From: Azorinus chamasolen
Taxonomy: Eukaryota; Mollusca; Bivalvia; Cardiida; Solecurtidae
Reading direction: 5' to 3'
Assembly: GCA_963576725.1 (NCBI GenBank)
Contig: OY755240.1
Coordinates: forward strand, 34,700,163-34,764,162
Length of the DNA stretch: 64,000 nucleotides
Shown piece by piece: positions 47,830-59,369 of this stretch. Within the stretch, counting starts at the first letter, position 1. The number at the start of each line of letters is the position of its first letter. The notes under the pieces are model-generated. The model had not been told where the DNA came from. It saw only the letters and a list, made by a program, of their open reading frames with translations, and made no database searches. The translations under genes were made by a program, and so were the position numbers.

Positions 47830-49740
47830 CGTATGTACGTTTGGCGTGATGTAGTGACAAGTAGGTGGGTTTGAAGTGGTGTAGCAACAAGTAAGTATGT
47901 TTGGAGAGACAAAGCGACAAGTAAGCGAGTCTGGCGTGATGTAGTGACAAGTAAGTGAGTCTGGCGTGATGTAGTGACAAGTAAGTGAGTCTGGCGTGAT
48001 GTAGTGACAAGTAAGTGAGTCTGGTGTGATGTAGTAACAAGTAAGTGAGTTTGGCGTGATGTAGTGAATAGTAGGTGACTTTGGCGTGATGTATTGACAA
48101 GTGGGTACGTTTGGCGTGATGTAGTGACAAGTAGGTACGTTTGGCGTGATGTAGTGACAAGTATGTATGTTTGGCGTGATGTAGTGACATGTAAGTGAGT
48201 TTGGCGTGATGTAGTGACAAGTAGGTATGTTTGGCGTGATGTAGTGACATGTAAGTGAGTTTGGTGTGATGTAGTGACAAGTAAGTGAGTCTGGCGTGAT
48301 GTAGTGACAAATAAGTGAGTCTGGCGTGATGTAGTAACAAGTAAGTGAGTATGGCGTGATGTAGTGACAAGTAAGTGAGTTTGGCGTGATGTAGTGAATA
48401 GTAGTTGAGTTTGGCGTGATGTAGTGACAAGTGGGTACGTTTGGCGTGATGTAGTGACAAGTATGTTCGTTTGGCGTGATGTAGTGACAAGTAGGTATGT
48501 TTGGCGTGATGTAGTGACATGTAAGTGAGTTTGGTGTGATGTAGTGAAAGTAGGTATGTTTGGCGTGATGTAGTGACAAGTAGGTACGTTTGGCGTGATG
48601 TAGTGACAAGTAGGTACGTTTGTCGTGAGGTAGTGACAAGTAGGTATGTTTGGCGTGATGTAGTGACTAGATTCTGAGTTTGGCTCGATGTAATGACAAG
48701 CAGGTGAGTTTGGCGTGATATCGCAACAAGTAAGAATGTTTGGAGTGATAAAGCGACAAGTATGTACGCTTGTGTCGATGAAGCGGCAGGTAGGTATGCA
48801 CAAATGGAGATACGTTTGGAGTGATAAAGCGACAAGAATGTATGTTTTGAGTGATAAAGCAAAACTATGTATGTTTAGAATGATATAGCGTTAAGTTGAA
48901 TTATTTTGGAATGATGTTGCGACAAGTGCGTATGTTAGGAGTGATATAGAGACAACTAGATTTGCTTAGAGTAGTATAGGGACAAGTACGTATGTTAGGA
49001 GCGATATAGAGACAATTAGATTTGTTTGGAGTAGTAAAGCGACAAGTACGTATGTTAGGAGTGATATAGAGACAACTAGATTTGTTTGGAGTGATATAGA
49101 GACAACTAGATTTGTTTGGAGTAGTAAAGCGACAGGTACGTATGTTAGGAGTGATATAGAGACAACTAGATTTGTTTGGAGTGGTATAGCGACAAGTAGG
49201 TATGCTCGGAATGATAAATCGACACGTAAGTTTGTTTGGAGTGATACAGCGTTAAGTTGGAGTGATACTGCGACACGTACGTATGTTTGGAGTGATGCAA
49301 CGACACTTAGATTTGTTTGGTGTTATATGGCGATATGTTTGGATTGAAATAACGACAATTAAATATGATTTGAGTGATATAGCTGTAATTTTTATAGTGA
49401 TACGGTGATATGTCTGGAGTAAGGTAGCGATATGTTTGGAGTGATTCAGCGACAAGTAGCTATTACTTTGGAGCAACAAGAAGATATGTTTGGAGTGATT
49501 TAGCGATATATTTTGAGTGATATACTGACATGTAGATATGTTTTGAGTGATTTAGCAACAAGTAAATTAGCTTGGAGTGATTTAGCGACAAGTAGATCTA
49601 TATGTCTAGAGTGATAGAGCGACAAGTAGATATGCTTGAAGTGATTTAACAAGTAGATATGTTTTGAGTGATACATCGAAAAATACATTATGTTTTGAGT
49701 GATACAGTGACAAGTAGATTTTATTTTTGAGTGATCACTG
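47830..49740. repeat. 30-bp minisatellite, about 60 copies
   Basis: Unit GAGTCTGGCGTGATGTAGTG plus ACAAGTAAGT (30 bp), very regular at 47835-48660 with alternating GAGT(C/T)TGG and GTACGTTTGG subtypes. From 48700 to 49740 it is diverged. All three minus-strand frames are open for 290-380 codons because the period is 30. I treat that as an artefact. Confidence 0.96.
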
Positions 49741-49974
49741 GAGGGGACTACTGGCAAAATGCTTTATAATAATTTAACATATCTTTACTCGTGCTTCTAT
49801 CTTTAACAGACTCATAAAATCCATTTTGATATCAAATACATCTTTAAACGTGTCGTTGGTTGGCTGGGTGCAAGCAATTTGGAAATATATTGAACGAAGA
49901 ACGCAATGATTCATAGACTCGTAGGTTTGTGGATATATTGTGGGTTGACCGAGTTTACCCCTGTAAAAAAATAG

Positions 49975-50390
49975 TACATATTAAATGTTTGATCTAGTGA
50001 TCTATAAATAGTACATGTTGAATGTTTGATCTAGTGATCTAAAAATAGTACATGTTGAATGTTTGATCTAGTGATCTAAAAATAGTACATGTTGAATGTT
50101 TGATCTAGTTATCTAAAAATAGTACATGTTGAATGTTTGATCTTGTGATATAAAACAGTTTATCCTGAATGTTTGATCTAGTTATCTACAAATAGTGCAT
50201 GTTGAATGTTTGATCTAGTTATTTAAAAATAGTACATGTTGAATGTTTGATCTTGTGATCTAAAAATAGTGCATGCTGAGTGTTTGATCTAGTGATCTAA
50301 AAACAGTGCATGTTGAATGTTTGATCTAACGATATAAAAATAATGTCTGTTGAATGTTTGATCGATTGATCTAGATCTAAAACATTGATA
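49975..50390. repeat. 37-bp minisatellite
   Basis: Unit AGTGATCTAAAAATAGTACA plus TGTTGAATGTTTGATCT, about 11 copies. Confidence 0.95.
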
Positions 50391-51517
50391 TAACATTTAC
50401 TTATCGTTTCCCCAATGTATCCCTCGTGTTAAGGATTTATATGGCATTTATTTATCGTTTCTCCCAATGTATCCCTCGTGTTCAGTGTTGATAAGACATT
50501 TACTTATAGTTTCTCTCAATGTATCCCTCGTGTTAAGGATGTATATGACATTTACTTATCGTTTCTCTCAATGTATCCCTCGTGTTAAGGGGTTGATATG
50601 ACATTTACTTATAGTTTCTCTCAATGTATCCCTCGTGTTAAGGGTTGATATGACATTTACTTATCGTTTCTCCCATGCATCCCTCGTGTTCAGGGTTGAT
50701 ATGACATTTACTTATCGTTTCTCCCAATGTATCCCTCGTGTTAAGGGTTGATATGACATTTACTTATCGTTTCTCTCAATGTATCCCTCGTGTTAAGGGT
50801 TGATATGACATTTACTTATCGTTTCTCCCAATGTATCCCTCGTGTTAAGGGTTGATATGACATTTACTTATCGTTTCTCTCAATGTATCCCTCGTGTTAA
50901 GGGTTGATATGACATTTACTTATCGTTTCTCCCAATGTATCCCTCGTGCTAAGGGTTGATATGACATTTACTTAAAGTTTCTCTCAATGTATCCCTCGTG
51001 TTAAGGGTTGATATGACATTTACTTATCGTTTCTCCCATGTATCCCTCGTGTTAAGGGTTGATATGACATTTACTTATCGTTTCTCCCAATGTATCCCTC
51101 GTGCTAAGGGTTGATATGACATTTACTTATAGTTTCTCTCAATGTATCCCTCGTGTTAAGGGTTGATATTACATTTACTTATCGTTTCTCCCATGTATCC
51201 CTCGTGTTAAGGGTTGATATGACATTTACTTATAGTTTCTCTCAATGTATCCCTCGTGTTAAGGGTTGATATGACATTTACTTATCGTTTCTCCCAATGT
51301 ATCCCTCGTGCTAAGGGTTGATATGACATTTACTTATAGTTTCTCTCAATGTATCCCTCGTGTTAAGGGTTGATATGACATTTACTTATCGTTTCTCCCA
51401 ATGTATCCCTCGTGCTAAGGGTTGATATGACATTTACTTATCGTTTCTCTCAATGTATCCCTCGTGTTAAGGGTTGATATGACATTTACTTATAGTTTCT
51501 CCCAATGTATCTTTCAT
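50391..51517. repeat. 52-bp minisatellite with dimeric order
   Basis: Unit GTTGATATGACATTTACTTA plus TCGTTTCTCCCAATGTATCC plus CTCGTGTTAAGG, about 22 copies. From the seventh copy, TTTCTCCC and TTTCTCTC types alternate almost strictly, so the effective unit is about 104 bp. Confidence 0.96.
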
Positions 51518-52690
51518 GGTTTAACCCTTATCTTGACAGATATTTGACGAGTTAGTCGGTATAATGTATGTACAGTGCTGCCTCTCTACAACGACACCCT
51601 TTGGGATACGAAGATTGTATGTGTTGTTCAGAGGGAGTTGTTATAGTGAGGGAAAATCAAACATAATAAGCTTGTTTGCAGATCCCCAGATAAGGTGTAT
51701 TTCGAGAACTAACACCGTTATGCCTCAATCAAACCCTATGTTGTGACCACTCTTTAGAATCGTCACAAAGTGGAGGCATGAAGAAAATACGATGGAAAAA
51801 GTTGTTTCTGGAGCCTTGTTGTTTCGGAAACAGTGACATGCGTTGTTGTAAGGAGGGAATCGTTATTGAGAGGGCCGTTGTTGGGAGGGAGCACTTTAGC
51901 TGTTTTCCTCATGGATGCACATTCTTATCAATAAGTGTAAACAATTAAGAATGCCCAATATCTTGAATGTCAAGTAAATCAAACGGCTTATAGCTCAGGG
52001 TGTACAATGCCAGATGTACGTATGTCTATATGAATAGATTCCAATGGATGTAAACTGTCTGTCAAATGTTACATATATTAACACGAAACATGTCAAAAGC
52101 CTAATGGTTTTAATATTGAAATTGTTTGTGTAAATCGAATAATTAATTATACAGGTTATGTTGATTTTCGGAATTTCGCTGTTCACTTAAGAGTTGTAAT
52201 GATACGACTTCCATTTTCCCATATTTCTTCTTCGAACGTATTTATTATGAATGACCTATATTTAACACTACATTAAACATTATTACAGATTAATTATATT
52301 TATTTCTACAGCTGATATTGTTATACTGTATATATGTACATACAACCCAGCCTCACCATAACAGTCACTTATTTATACGCATGTCTGTAATACCACGTAA
52401 CTACCTAATGCTGAAGTAATATAATGAACATTTCCTGTAGTGGCTTTCTGCACAATTGTTGCCCTGCATTAAACATCGCCAGCCTTAAAAAACAAATTTC
52501 GACTTGGTTTAAATGCCCACTATAGGGAGGTTTCATTGCAGCTACTCTCTACACTTGACAAAGCATGACAAAAGGGCTGCCTGTAGGCTACACAATCTTA
52601 AGTTGACTGTAACTTCTCGTTTGCACCAATAGCCGTCTGTATCAGTTCTGAGTTACTTTTCTTTTGTATATCTTTTTTTTAAAAGTCAGA
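51518..52690. other. Mostly unique, contains a TIR element
   Basis: No gene recognised. The element at 51574-51895 is listed separately. Confidence 0.5.
51574..51895. mobile_element. ~320-bp MITE-like element with imperfect 30-bp TIRs
   Basis: Left AGTGCTGCCTCTCTACAACG is matched by the inverted right end CGTTGTTGGGAGGGAGCACT. Internal GAGGGAGTTGTTATAGTGAG (51630) and GAGGGAATCGTTATTGAGAG (51853) are similar to each other. No coding capacity. Confidence 0.65.
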
Positions 52691-52765
52691 TTGTCGAACA
52701 GTTTTTGGATTCTAATAAGAGGGTGGGTTCGTCTTATCCGAGTTCTGTCAGCAATTGAAATTATC
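52690..52765. mobile_element. P1 element, degraded
   Basis: TCGAACAGTTTTTGGATTCT, TAAGAGGGTGGGTTCGTCTT, ATCCGAGTTCTGTCAG. Confidence 0.5.
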
Positions 52766-52917
52766 GGCATATCCGTGCAGTGCTAAAAAGTAACAGTCAT
52801 CCATTTAATAGTATACATGTAAACCAAAATGGATGTGTTAGTAATTAGCTTAATAAGTATAATGGCACATGAACAAGAAAAGTGTTGGTAGTAAACTGTT
52901 AGAAATGAGGTATACAT

Positions 52918-53012
52918 GGTTCCATCAGACAGACCAGACCCTGATCACACCACCCTATACCGTCCATCTGATCTGGCAGTGTTCTATTTGCAAAGGCGTT
53001 AAACGGTGTGTA
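52918..53012. mobile_element. P2 element
   Basis: CAGACAGACCAGACCCTGAT, CACACCACCCTATACCGTCC, ATCTGATCTGGCAGTGTTCT, ATTTGCAAAGGCGTTAAA terminus. Confidence 0.7.
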
Positions 53013-53115
53013 TCTATGGAGTTAAGGTTTAACAACGTGTATGGAAAAAAACACCACGAAGGACTCAAAAATACTAGAGATATTTAAAAATGACCAATGA
53101 AATTTATTTCTATGT

Positions 53116-53488
53116 TTAACGCTTTCGCAAATGCCACATCTGTGATTACCAATATCACAACTGTGATTACCTATGCCACATCTGTAATTATCTATGTCAC
53201 ATCTGTGATTACCTATGTCACATCTGTGAGTACATTATGTCACATCTGTAATTACATATAAGTATGTAATGACCTATTTCACATCTATAATTACATATGT
53301 CACATCTGTAATTACATATGTCACATCTGTGATTACATGTCACATCTGTTATTACTCAGCGTCTCGCAGGAAGCCAAACTGTTTGTTACTGCGAATATAT
53401 TTTTAAACAAAAATGAACGAAAATTAAAAAAAAAATAGCAGACGATAAAATTTGCAGATGATAACATGTTACGGTGATAGAGTTTAAA
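53116..53488. mobile_element. P1 element with internal 21-bp array replacing the left arm
   Basis: Left terminus TTTAACGCTTTCGCAAATGC is followed by CACATCTGTGATTACC, the standard P1 flank, repeated. The right arm CAGCGTCTCGCAGGAAGCCA plus AACTGTTTG follows, then an A-rich segment, TAGCAGACGATAAAATTTGC and a TAGAGTTTAAA end. The element outline is complete, but the left palindrome arm is absent. Confidence 0.75.
53130..53350. repeat. 21-bp minisatellite derived from P1 flank
   Basis: Unit CACATCTGTGATTACCTATGT, about 11 copies with small changes. The single-copy version of this sequence sits just outside the left arm in P1 at 17226 and 23120. Confidence 0.9.
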
Positions 53489-53524
53489 GGATAACACCAT
53501 TAAACAAATGTTTAACAGTTGTCA

Positions 53525-54085
53525 TGAACGTTTTGGTCAAGATGGTCAGGTACGAGTGTTTTCATTATGATGACTACTTTGGTTATTATGGTCAGGTACA
53601 AGTGTTGTCATTTGGATGACTATTTTGTTCATTATGGTCAGGTACGAATGTTTTCATTATGGTAACTAGATCTACTTTGTTCATTAATGTCAGGTACGAA
53701 TGTTTTCATTGTGGTAACTAGATCTACTTTGGTCATTATGGTCAGGTACGAATGTTTTCATTATGGTAACTAGATCTACGTTGTACATTAATGTCAGGTA
53801 CGAGTGTTTTCATTATGGTAACTAGATCTACGTTGTACATTATGGTCAGGTACGAGTGTTTTCATTATGGTAACTAGATCTACGTTGTACATTATGGTCA
53901 GGTACGAGTGTTTTCATTATGGTAACTAGATCTACTTTGTTCATTAATGTCAGGTACGAGTGTTTTCATTATGTTAACTAGATCTACTTTATTCATTATG
54001 GTCAGGTACGAGTGTTTTCATTATGGTAACTAAATCTACTTTGTTCATTAAGGTCAGGTACGAATGTTTTCATTATGACGATTAC
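53525..54085. repeat. 52-bp minisatellite
   Basis: Unit GGTACGAGTGTTTTCATTAT plus GGTAACTAGATCTACTTTGT plus TCATTATGGTCA, about 11 copies. GGTAACTAGATCTAC is missing from the first two. Confidence 0.95.
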
Positions 54086-54089
54086 ACTC

Positions 54090-54625
54090 TCTCGTTTTAG
54101 TCTTAGAAGGTTTACTTTAGAAAATCATGATCGTTTCCCAAAATTCTAATTTTGGTCTTTCAGCCTACGGTCAATTTTGTTGTTTAATATGCTTAATGTT
54201 TAATGTGTTTCGTCTTGATATGCGTCCTGTTATGTTTTGTCTTGTGGCTTTACCGTTTCTTGATGGTGTTTGGTGCGGTGTCATTTCGTGTGTGGCTCTC
54301 CCTGTTTGACTATTTTTCCATATTTACATTATATGTCGGTTCCATTTCTTTAACTCTTTTCCTGTCGAATACTCGTGTAAAAATAAAATGGCATATGAAC
54401 GCATAGCATTTGACTCATTTGACTCGGGTAGACACGGTAGGTTCAGATCTAAATCACAGCAACAGAAAGCAATGCTACTTAACTGAATACGTATAATGGT
54501 ACATGGACATGGACATGAGAGAAACTGTTCATTTAAACCTTTACTCCATGCATAAACATAGTATAGATACATGTAATGACATCGTGAATACTACTTAGAT
54601 ATTTTTATAATGACATATGAACACG
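54090..54625. other. Unique spacer, no gene seen
   Basis: Short overlapping plus frames at 54127-54406 and a minus frame at 54324-54572 show no family. Confidence 0.5.
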
Positions 54626-54627
54626 TG

Positions 54628-54770
54628 TTTATTTTTGCTTTGACAAAAACTATAGAATCAGAGCTAGATAATGTCATAAGCAAACAGAGCAGGCCCCATA
54701 GGAGTCGTCTGATATGGGTCTACTCTGTTTGTAAAAGCGTAGACAATCGTATCTATGGAGTAAAGGGTTA
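54628..54770. mobile_element. P2 element
   Basis: TTTTGCTTTGACAAAAACTA flank, AAGCAAACAGAGCAGGCCCC, AGGAGTCGTCTGATATGGGT, CTACTCTGTTTGTAAAAGCG, terminus GTAAAGGGTTAAA. Confidence 0.8.
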
Positions 54771-54789
54771 AAATAAGATCTATATGTAT

Positions 54790-55022
54790 ATAATTCCAAA
54801 AGCGAACGGACCAGACCACCGATCAGATTGCTCTAGACGTAGTGTTTCTAGACGTAGTGTTTCTAGACGTAGTGTTTCCAGACGTCGTGTTTCTAGACGT
54901 AGTGTTTCTAGACGTCGTGTTTCTTGGCGTCTTCTCTGGATCCAAACTGCTTGACAAATTTATCACTAGTTCGCCTATAGCGGCGAATTAGCTAAAAGGC
55001 GTTTCTATGAGGTAAAGGGTTA
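54790..55022. mobile_element. Hybrid P2/P1 element split by a 15-bp array
   Basis: P2-like left arm AAAGCGAACGGACCAGACCA at 54798 leads into the array. The P1-like right arm GCGTCTTCTCTGGATCCAAA follows at about 54928. Terminus GTAAAGGGTTAAAC is at 55010-55022. It directly follows the P2 copy at 54628-54770. Confidence 0.65.
54830..54927. repeat. 15-bp minisatellite inside a palindromic element
   Basis: Seven copies of TAGACGTAGTGTTTC (variants CAGACGTCGTGTTTC). Monomer resembles the P centre 'GACG(C/T)CG'. Confidence 0.9.
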
Positions 55023-55023
55023 A

Positions 55024-55550
55024 ACATGACAGACGCAAAAGCACAGGACTGGGTGGGCGGAATTGCAATTTACATGTAATAAATGAAAGTGCACCCGTTA
55101 ACCCCAGTGGTGATTCACGGAACAAGCTCGTGTACATTTAAAATTCAGATTTTCAATAATTGGCACTTCGTATATTTTCGGGAGAAATGAAACATGATAA
55201 AATCTACTTTATTTGAACTTTTTCTGGTCTGATATTTTAGAGAAAAAACATCAATTATGATTCAACAAAGAAGGGAAAAAACACTCATCAATTATGATTC
55301 AACAATGAAACATTTAAAATATTGACATTAACATTGCCTAATAATGCATAGAATATCGGTAGACCTCGACAAATATTTAGAGTTGTATACAACATCGCCT
55401 GTCTTAAATTAGTTATAAGGAAACTTCTCGTTAGCGATCCCACAGCCATCTTTAACACTTTTCCCATGAATATTTGTTTCAGAATTTATATAAGACTGTA
55501 TGAATATTCGAGGACAGAACTTTTATAATTGTACATTAACATGTGAGTTT
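55024..55550. other. Unique spacer, no gene seen
   Basis: A ~31-bp direct duplication (AAAACATCAATTATGATTCA / AACACTCATCAATTATGATT) lies at about 55245-55305. Confidence 0.55.
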
Positions 55551-55552
55551 CA

Positions 55553-55625
55553 GAAAACTTCAGAATCCGATATATAGTAACCTATAAGCAAAATCAAACA
55601 GAACAGATCCCGGTCAGACAGTAGG
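55553..55625. mobile_element. P2 left half abutting array
   Basis: GAGTTTCAGAAAACTTCAGA, ATCCGATATATAGTAACCTA, AAATCAAACAGAACAGATCC, CGGTCAGACAGTAGGGTGA. The last bases run into the 62-bp array, whose units contain CTCAGTAGGATGAT. Confidence 0.68.
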
Positions 55626-56115
55626 GTGATGTACGTATTGGCGTTAAAACGTTGGGCACACTTATAGTGAACACATCTCTCAGTAGGATGATATATGTAT
55701 TGGCGTAAAAACGTTGGTCATATTTACAGTGAACTCATCTCTCAGTGGGATTATATATGTATTGGCGTTAAAACGTTGGGCACACTTATAGTGAACACAT
55801 CTCTCAGTAGGATGATATATGTATTGGCGTTAAAACGTTGGTCATATTTACAGTGAACACATCTCTCAGTGGGATTATATATGTATTGGCGTTAAAACGT
55901 TGAGCACATTTATACTGAACACATCTCTCAGTATGGTGATACAATGTATATGTATTGGCGTTAAAACGTTGGGCACATTTATAGTGAACACATCTCTCAG
56001 TGGGATTATATACGTATTGGCGTTAAATCGTTGGTCACATTTACAGTGAACACATCTCTCAGTGGGGTTATATATGTATTGGCGTTAAAACGTTGGTCAC
56101 ATTTACACTTTGCAG
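55615..56115. repeat. 62-bp minisatellite with AB order
   Basis: Unit CAGTAGGATGATATATGTAT plus TGGCGTTAAAACGTTGGGCA plus CACTTATAGTGAACACATCTCT, about eight copies. The first four alternate GGGCACACTTATAG...AGTAGGATG with GGTCATATTTACAG...AGTGGGATT, a 124-bp dimer. Confidence 0.93.
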
Positions 56116-56227
56116 TGGATATATCTCACAACGGGGTGGCATGAATATGTTCATATCGGCATCATAGTCGCTGTCGAGGAGCCGCCATACATTTAAATGG
56201 TGGAAGCCTATGTACAATCCAGGTAGG

Positions 56228-56735
56228 TGAAGCATTAGCCAGACATCGCAGAGCTATATGTAGCATTAGCCAGACATCGCAGAGCTATATGTAGCTTTAG
56301 CCAGACATCGCCGAGGTAGGTGTAGCATTAGGCAGACATCTCTGAGCTATATGTAACTTTAGCCGGATATCGCAGAGCTAGCATAAGACGGACATTGCTG
56401 AGCTGTATGTAGCATTAGTCGGGCATCTCTGAGCTATATGTAGCATTAGCCAGACATCGCAGAACTAGGTGTAGCATAAGCCGAACATGGCATAGCTATA
56501 TGTAGCATTAGCCGGACATTGCAGAGCTGTATATAGCATTAGCCGGACATCGCAGAGCTATATATACATGAAGCATTAGCCGGATATATCTGAGCTATAT
56601 GTAGCATTAGCCTAATATCGCAGAGCTATATGTGACATTAGCCGGACATCGCTGAGCTAGGTGTAGCATTAGTCGGACATAGCCGAGGTAAGTGTAGCAT
56701 TAGCCAGACATCACTGACCTATATGTAGCGTTAGT
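56228..56735. repeat. ~31-bp minisatellite
   Basis: Unit GTAGCATTAGCCAGACATCG plus CAGAGCTATAT, about 16 diverged copies. Confidence 0.93.
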
Positions 56736-56739
56736 TATT

Positions 56740-57535
56740 ATCAAACATCCGCTCGCAGTTATTGTCCCGTTGTTTCTACAGGTCATTACCAAACTGACGT
56801 CGTTACTACCAGTCATTATATCAAACACCCGTTGTTGCTGCCCCGTTGTTGCTGTCAGTCATTATCAAACACCGTTGTTACTGCCAATAATTATCAGATG
56901 CCCGCTGTTGCTGTCCCGCTGTTGCTATCAGTCATTATCAAACACCCGTTGTTGCTACCAGTTATTATATAAAAAACACCCGTTGTTGGTGTCCCGTTGT
57001 TGCTTCCAGTTATTATCAAACACCCGCTGTTATTGCCACGTTGTTGCTACAAGTCATTATCAAAATAACATCGCTGCTACCAGTCATTATATCAAACACC
57101 AGTTGTTGCTGTCCCGTTGTTGCTGCAATCCATTACCAAACCCCGTTGTTGCTGTCAGTCATTATCAAATACCCGTTGTTGCTGTCATGCTGTTGCTACC
57201 ACTCATTATCAAACCCCTGTTGTTGCTATCAGTGGTTATATCAAACCCCCGTTGTTGCTGTCCCATTGTTGCTAACAGTCATTATCAAATAACCATTGTT
57301 GTTGTTCTGTTGTTGCTACCAGTCACTATCAGATCCCCGTTATTGCTGCCAATCATTATCAAATAACCGTTGCTGCTGTCCCGTTGTTGGTATCAGTCAT
57401 CATCAAACACCTGTTGTCGCTGCCCTGTTGTTGCTACAAGTCATTATCAAACTCCCGTTGTTGCTGCCAATCAATATAAAATACCTGATGTTACTGTCAA
57501 ACATCCGTTGTTTATACAATATGTATTGTTGCTGC
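56740..57535. repeat. 44-bp minisatellite
   Basis: Unit CGTTGTTGCTGTCCCGTTGT plus TGCTACCAGTCATTATCAAA plus CACC, about 18 copies with internal length variation. The 198-codon plus frame over it is not called. Confidence 0.94.
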
Positions 57536-57984
57536 TAATATATAACATATATTTGTCGTACATAAATCTTAAAAAAACATTTTTTCGCTGATTAACCCTT
57601 TAGATGTCTTATACTTATCCAGCATGTGAGAAATCCAAGTAGGTATTCTTTAGGTCAGACAACTCCCTGAAGTATAAAGCAAACATGCCATGAACTGTTC
57701 AAATATTTGACAAACTATAAGTAAAGACTACCAACAGCTACTGAGCGTATGAAGTTTCGTAATGGAAAAGGGTGTGTAGCAGCTAGTATATAAAGGTATA
57801 AGGTTAGTATTTGGTACATACGTGGGCAAAGTTTTAAAAAGCGCAGTACTTTAGTCCTGTATAGCGTTTTATTTCGAAAAAGTTTAATCTTACATTGAAT
57901 CACTAAATCGAAGTCGGTTAGTTGAGGTCCCATTGAGAAACCTGCCATACTTTCAGCAGCGACACAATGTGTGCACATTCTAGG

Positions 57985-58345
57985 CTTAGAAGAAATAGCA
58001 TAATCCTGCATAGAGTTACAAACTCTCCTGCATAGAGTTGAGTTATAAATTCCATATGTGTAGAACACATAGCATATTCCTGCAAAGAGTTGAGTTACAA
58101 ACTCTCTGTGGGTAGACACATAGCATAATTCTGTATAGAGTTGAGTTACACACTTTTTGTGTGTAGAACATATAGCATAATTATACATCGAGTTATAAAC
58201 TCTATGTGTGTAGACACATAGCATTTAATCCTGAACAGTTATAATCTCTATGTGTGTAAAAATTATAGCATAATCCTACATATAGTTACAAACTCTACAT
58301 GTAAGCTCTATGTGTGTTGAATGCATATATAGCATACTTCTTCAT
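57985..58345. repeat. ~46-52 bp hairpin-forming minisatellite
   Basis: Unit AGAGTTACAAACTCT plus ATGTGTGTAGACACATAGCA plus TAATCCTGCAT. Two inverted repeats occur per unit: GAGTT-ac-AAACTC and CTATGTGT-gtag-ACACATAG. About seven copies. Confidence 0.9.
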
Positions 58346-58815
58346 AGAGTTACGAGTTGTTACAGATAATTCTTGGTGGTATCCTTTACTGATCACACGT
58401 CTCGTGCGTGTTTCCAGCAGTCTCGTTCGTAAATACTCAGCTAACTATGACAAACTCGCAAAAGAGGCTTATTTTCAGTCAGCTGAGCGGTCTTTCAGAA
58501 AATATCCAATGTGCCTTTTGAACACACTGTACAAGTTTCACCGTAAATAGCCGATGTCTCGTTTGAACATAATGTACGAGTTTCACTGTACGTTCATGTC
58601 GTCGGTTTCGCCGGTAATATCCGCTTCAAAATTACGAGAAATTTGTTCGAGCTTCCCGATATTATTCAATGCACATTATTATCGGAACTCCTCAGCTGTG
58701 TTTTGCGAAAACGTCATTTGCCGAGCTTGACAAAGCCGAATAGTTACGATTGATTTGGAAGTTTTATGCCCAGATGTCCGCAATGTGCTTTTAAAGATAC
58801 GTATAGTAAGCATCA
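58346..58815. other. Unique spacer, no gene seen
   Basis: No recognised domain. The 78-codon frame at 58314-58550 begins in the array. Confidence 0.5.
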
Positions 58816-59262
58816 CAGTTATCTCTTAGTTATCTATGAACACAGATTGTCAGTTATCTCGCTGTTATCTATATACCCAGAATGTCAGTTATCTCTACAA
58901 GAAGACTGCAAGTAATATCGCAGTTATTTTCACACCCATATTGTCAGACATCTCGCAGTAATCTCTACAGCCAGATTTCAGTTATCTCGGAGTTATTTCT
59001 ACACCCATACTGTCAGTAATCTTGCAGTTATCTATACCCCCAGACTGTCAGTTATTTTGCATTATCTAGACACACAGACTGTCAGTTATCTCGCATTATC
59101 GCTACACCCAGATTGTCAGATATCTTGCAGTTATATCTCTACATCCAGACTGTCAGTTATCTCGCAGTTATCGCTACACCCAGATTGTCAGATATCTTGC
59201 AGTTATCTTTACATCCAGACTGTCAGTTATCTCGCAGTTATCGCTACACCCAGATTGTCAGT
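58815..59262. repeat. ~35-bp minisatellite
   Basis: Unit TCAGTTATCTCGCAGTTATC plus TCTACACCCAGATTG, about 13 copies. Confidence 0.94.
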
Positions 59263-59369
59263 TAGAACGGATCTTGATATGGCACTGATTAACATTTACA
59301 GAGATCTAAGTAAATGTGTTAATTGATTTCTGCTTGTTCGTCATCCTCTACCACTAAAGAACTGAAATA

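Noticed and set aside
47664..48862. Three overlapping minus-strand frames of 290-380 codons with HYITPN / SRQTYLLVTT repeats
   Set aside because: All three frames of one strand are open because the 30-bp unit has no stop in any of them. This is diagnostic of an array, not a gene.
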